DNA from: Bacillota bacterium
Lineage (GTDB): Bacteria; Bacillota; Clostridia; Acetivibrionales; Acetivibrionaceae
Direction of reading: 5' to 3'
DNA length: 64,000 nucleotides
NCBI GenBank assembly: GCA_023398495.1
Contig: JAEWSG010000183.1
Coordinates: 48,970-112,969 of the forward strand
Position numbers and translations under genes: made by a program. Under the pieces are notes generated by a model. That model was given only the letters and a program-made list of their open reading frames with translations. It ran no database searches and had not been told where the DNA came from. How positions within the stretch are numbered: position 1 is the stretch's first letter; each line of letters opens with the position of its first letter. Shown here piece by piece: positions 62,574 to 64,000 of this stretch.

Positions 62574-64000
62574 TTACCAGCCAAGTGCTTGAATCATTTT
62601 TTCAGCATACCGCTTACCAAGGGTAACTGTTGCATCATGACTAAAATGCAGACGATATGCTGTGTCAGAGGAATCCACTTCCAGTCCGTTTGCAGAAACC
62701 ACATAGCAATTATTAATTACAGAAGGCAATTGATTTACCAACTTGTTGTGACCTGCACAAGAACCAGTATAAAGCAGTTCACCGGCAATAAAAGGAACAT
62801 TACCCAGGTTCAGGTCTTTCCTGAGGTCTTCCACCAGTGTTTTCACCTTACCGGGCCAACTAGGATCACCATTATTTGATTCACCTTGGTGGAAAATGAT
62901 ACCTTCAATAACTCCACCCTTTTGCTGAGCAAGTCTTGCTCGGTTGATAATCCAATCATATTTTGAACCTCCGGACTTCATAAAAGTCTCAATCTTTTCC
63001 CCACTGATGGCACATGGTATTAATCCAATGGTATCACCTGCTGGAACTTTCTGTATCATAGTCTTACCAAACCAATCTCCAGGTCCGACAGCATCAAGCC
63101 AGGCAGGATGAAGAGGCGGACATGCCACATCCCATTGATCTTTTACGCGACCAAGTTTAGCGTTGTTATCGTAGCCCAGTACAAGCACACGGGGATCTTC
63201 CACTTTATCCGATGCTTGAGCAGAAGCGTATCCTGCCATATTGGATTGACCCAACAATAGATAACAGCGGAATTTAGCAGCAGCTACCTGTGTCGGGGTA
63301 GGAGTTGGGTTTTGAATTGGTGTTGGTGTTGTCACACTTTGACCGGGGAAGGAAGATATAATCCCCAGTAAATATTGTCTTAATAATGCGAAGTCTATCG
63401 AATTTACACTGCCGTCTCCATTAACATCCGCATTGGAAAGATTCTTTCCTGCAAGCTGAGCTTCACCTAACAAATGTAGCCTTAATAATGCAAAGTCTAT
63501 CGAATTGACGTTTCTATCATCATTCAAATCACCTTTAATTCCACTAGTGTTTGGAGTAGGAGTTGTAGGTGAAGCAGTGCTAAATTTCCACCAATTCAGG
63601 TTAAACAGGTAACTGCTGCCACCCGTGAATTTTAAATAGAGGTCATGAGTACCGCTTACGCCGCTGACACTACACGTTGCAGTAGCCCAAGTCTGCCAGT
63701 CACCAGTTCCTGTAACAGGGCAAGTCCCAATTAATGTACCGTTAGCACTGTCAAGCCTCAGTTCAATATTTCCTCCGCTGGCTGCACTAGATACTCTGGC
63801 CTGGAAGCTTCCCGCACCGCTTCCAAAATCAATCTTTTGGTAGACAACATAATCCCCATTCTCAATATATCCAACATTCTCCCCGCCTTCTGTGCAGGCC
63901 TCAGTCTGTATTCCCGACTGGGTGTTGAAAGTCTCGGCTTCTATCTGCGTAAAGGCCGTTCTCGGGGTTGGTGCAGGAGTTGGTGTAGCCGGTTTAACAT
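62574..64000 (-). CDS. Cellulosomal acetylxylan-esterase-like protein with CBM6 and internal dockerin (5' end outside window)
   Basis: The frame is open without a stop up to the window edge, so this is the 3' part of a longer gene; an internal ATG at 63527 is not the start. Encoded in order: a Pro/Thr linker, a CBM6 module (from QIEAETFNTQSGIQTE through IENGDYVVYQKIDFGSG to SSYLFNLNWWKF), a second linker, a type I dockerin (GDLNDDRNVNSIDFALLRLH and NADVNGDGSVNSIDFALLRQ), a linker, and a CE6/SASA-type esterase with LLGQSNMAG (nucleophile Ser), FHQGESNNGD and HFSHDATVTLG. It should remove acetyl groups from xylan. The opening linker implies another catalytic domain upstream. A dockerin between modules rather than at the C-terminus is less common. 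Confidence 0.93.
   Translation of the reverse strand, partial: VKPATPTPAPTPRTAFTQIEAETFNTQSGIQTEACTEGGENVGYIENGDYVVYQKIDFGSGAGSFQARVSSAASGGNIELRLDSANGTLIGTCPVTGTGDWQTWATATCSVSGVSGTHDLYLKFTGGSSYLFNLNWWKFSTASPTTPTPNTSGIKGDLNDDRNVNSIDFALLRLHLLGEAQLAGKNLSNADVNGDGSVNSIDFALLRQYLLGIISSFPGQSVTTPTPIQNPTPTPTQVAAAKFRCYLLLGQSNMAGYASAQASDKVEDPRVLVLGYDNNAKLGRVKDQWDVACPPLHPAWLDAVGPGDWFGKTMIQKVPAGDTIGLIPCAISGEKIETFMKSGGSKYDWIINRARLAQQKGGVIEGIIFHQGESNNGDPSWPGKVKTLVEDLRKDLNLGNVPFIAGELLYTGSCAGHNKLVNQLPSVINNCYVVSANGLEVDSSDTAYRLHFSHDATVTLGKRYAEKMIQALGW

Noticed and set aside
62574..63527. Gene model starting at the ATG at 63527
   Set aside because: That ATG lies inside the first dockerin calcium loop, and the same frame stays open with CBM6 coding to the window edge.
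1..64000. Cyclic di-GMP riboswitch upstream of the GGDEF or chemoreceptor genes
   Set aside because: Leaders were read for the conserved GEMM pieces and none was found.

Overview
This is a low-GC Firmicutes chromosome segment, most likely from an anaerobic cellulosome-forming clostridium of the Acetivibrio/Ruminiclostridium type. The evidence is two proteins with type I dockerins (51946-54000 and 62574-64000), an SLH-anchored GH16 glucanase with many carbohydrate-binding modules (54351-59672), clostridial-style two-component and ABC systems, and strong AGGAGG-type ribosome binding sites. No rRNA, tRNA, phage or CRISPR array was seen. Genus is inferred, not proven.

Layout. 1-8.2 kb: a Gfo/Idh/MocA oxidoreductase flanked by inverted copies of a dispersed repeat, a membrane diguanylate cyclase, a membrane protein of unknown role, a 7TM-PAS protein lacking its kinase half, and a three-gene envelope-stress unit (ECF sigma factor, zinc-finger anti-sigma fused to a degenerate LCP domain, DUF218 protein). 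8.4-16.3 kb: a 220-bp imperfect palindrome, a chemoreceptor with an abnormal signalling tip, an Fe-S aldo/keto reductase, RecD2 helicase and a YARHG/SH3 lipoprotein. 16.6-23.7 kb: a small orphan gene, two tandem Uma2 genes, and an RR-HK-ABC operon of the peptide-resistance type. 23.9-31 kb: a 1251-residue secreted protein combining CBM2-like modules with a Vps62-like domain, a small membrane protein, a TPR/copper-amine-oxidase-N protein and a UPF0173 hydrolase. 31.2-36.4 kb: a 1740-residue Ser/Thr kinase-AAA-GAF-GGDEF fusion. 36.8-51.4 kb: a pentose island on the minus strand. 51.9-64 kb: extracellular glycan degradation plus a second chemoreceptor.

How the genes work together. The 36.8-64 kb part reads as one arabinoxylan/beta-glucan programme. 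Dockerin-bearing GH43 and acetyl-esterase enzymes and the cell-surface GH16 release and deacetylate sugars. A lipoprotein sugar-binding protein with a YesM/YesN-type kinase and regulator probably senses the product. A CUT2 ABC transporter (ytfQ-ytfR-ytfT-yjfF type) imports it. A FucI-family isomerase, AraB and AraD carry L-arabinose to D-xylulose 5-phosphate under a GntR/LacI AraR repressor, for which I find 16-bp operator candidates at both araR and araA. A terminator hairpin between the binding-protein gene and its ATPase gene can account for unequal expression.

The window is also rich in small dispersed elements that ordinary annotation would miss: a 50-60 bp repeat (R1, four good copies and one partial), a 40-bp palindrome (H1, three copies, one forming the 3' end of the sigma-factor gene), a 70-75 bp hairpin (H2, two copies), a 220-bp imperfect palindrome (P1), and a 35-bp tandem repeat built on TTTTCGCGAAAA.
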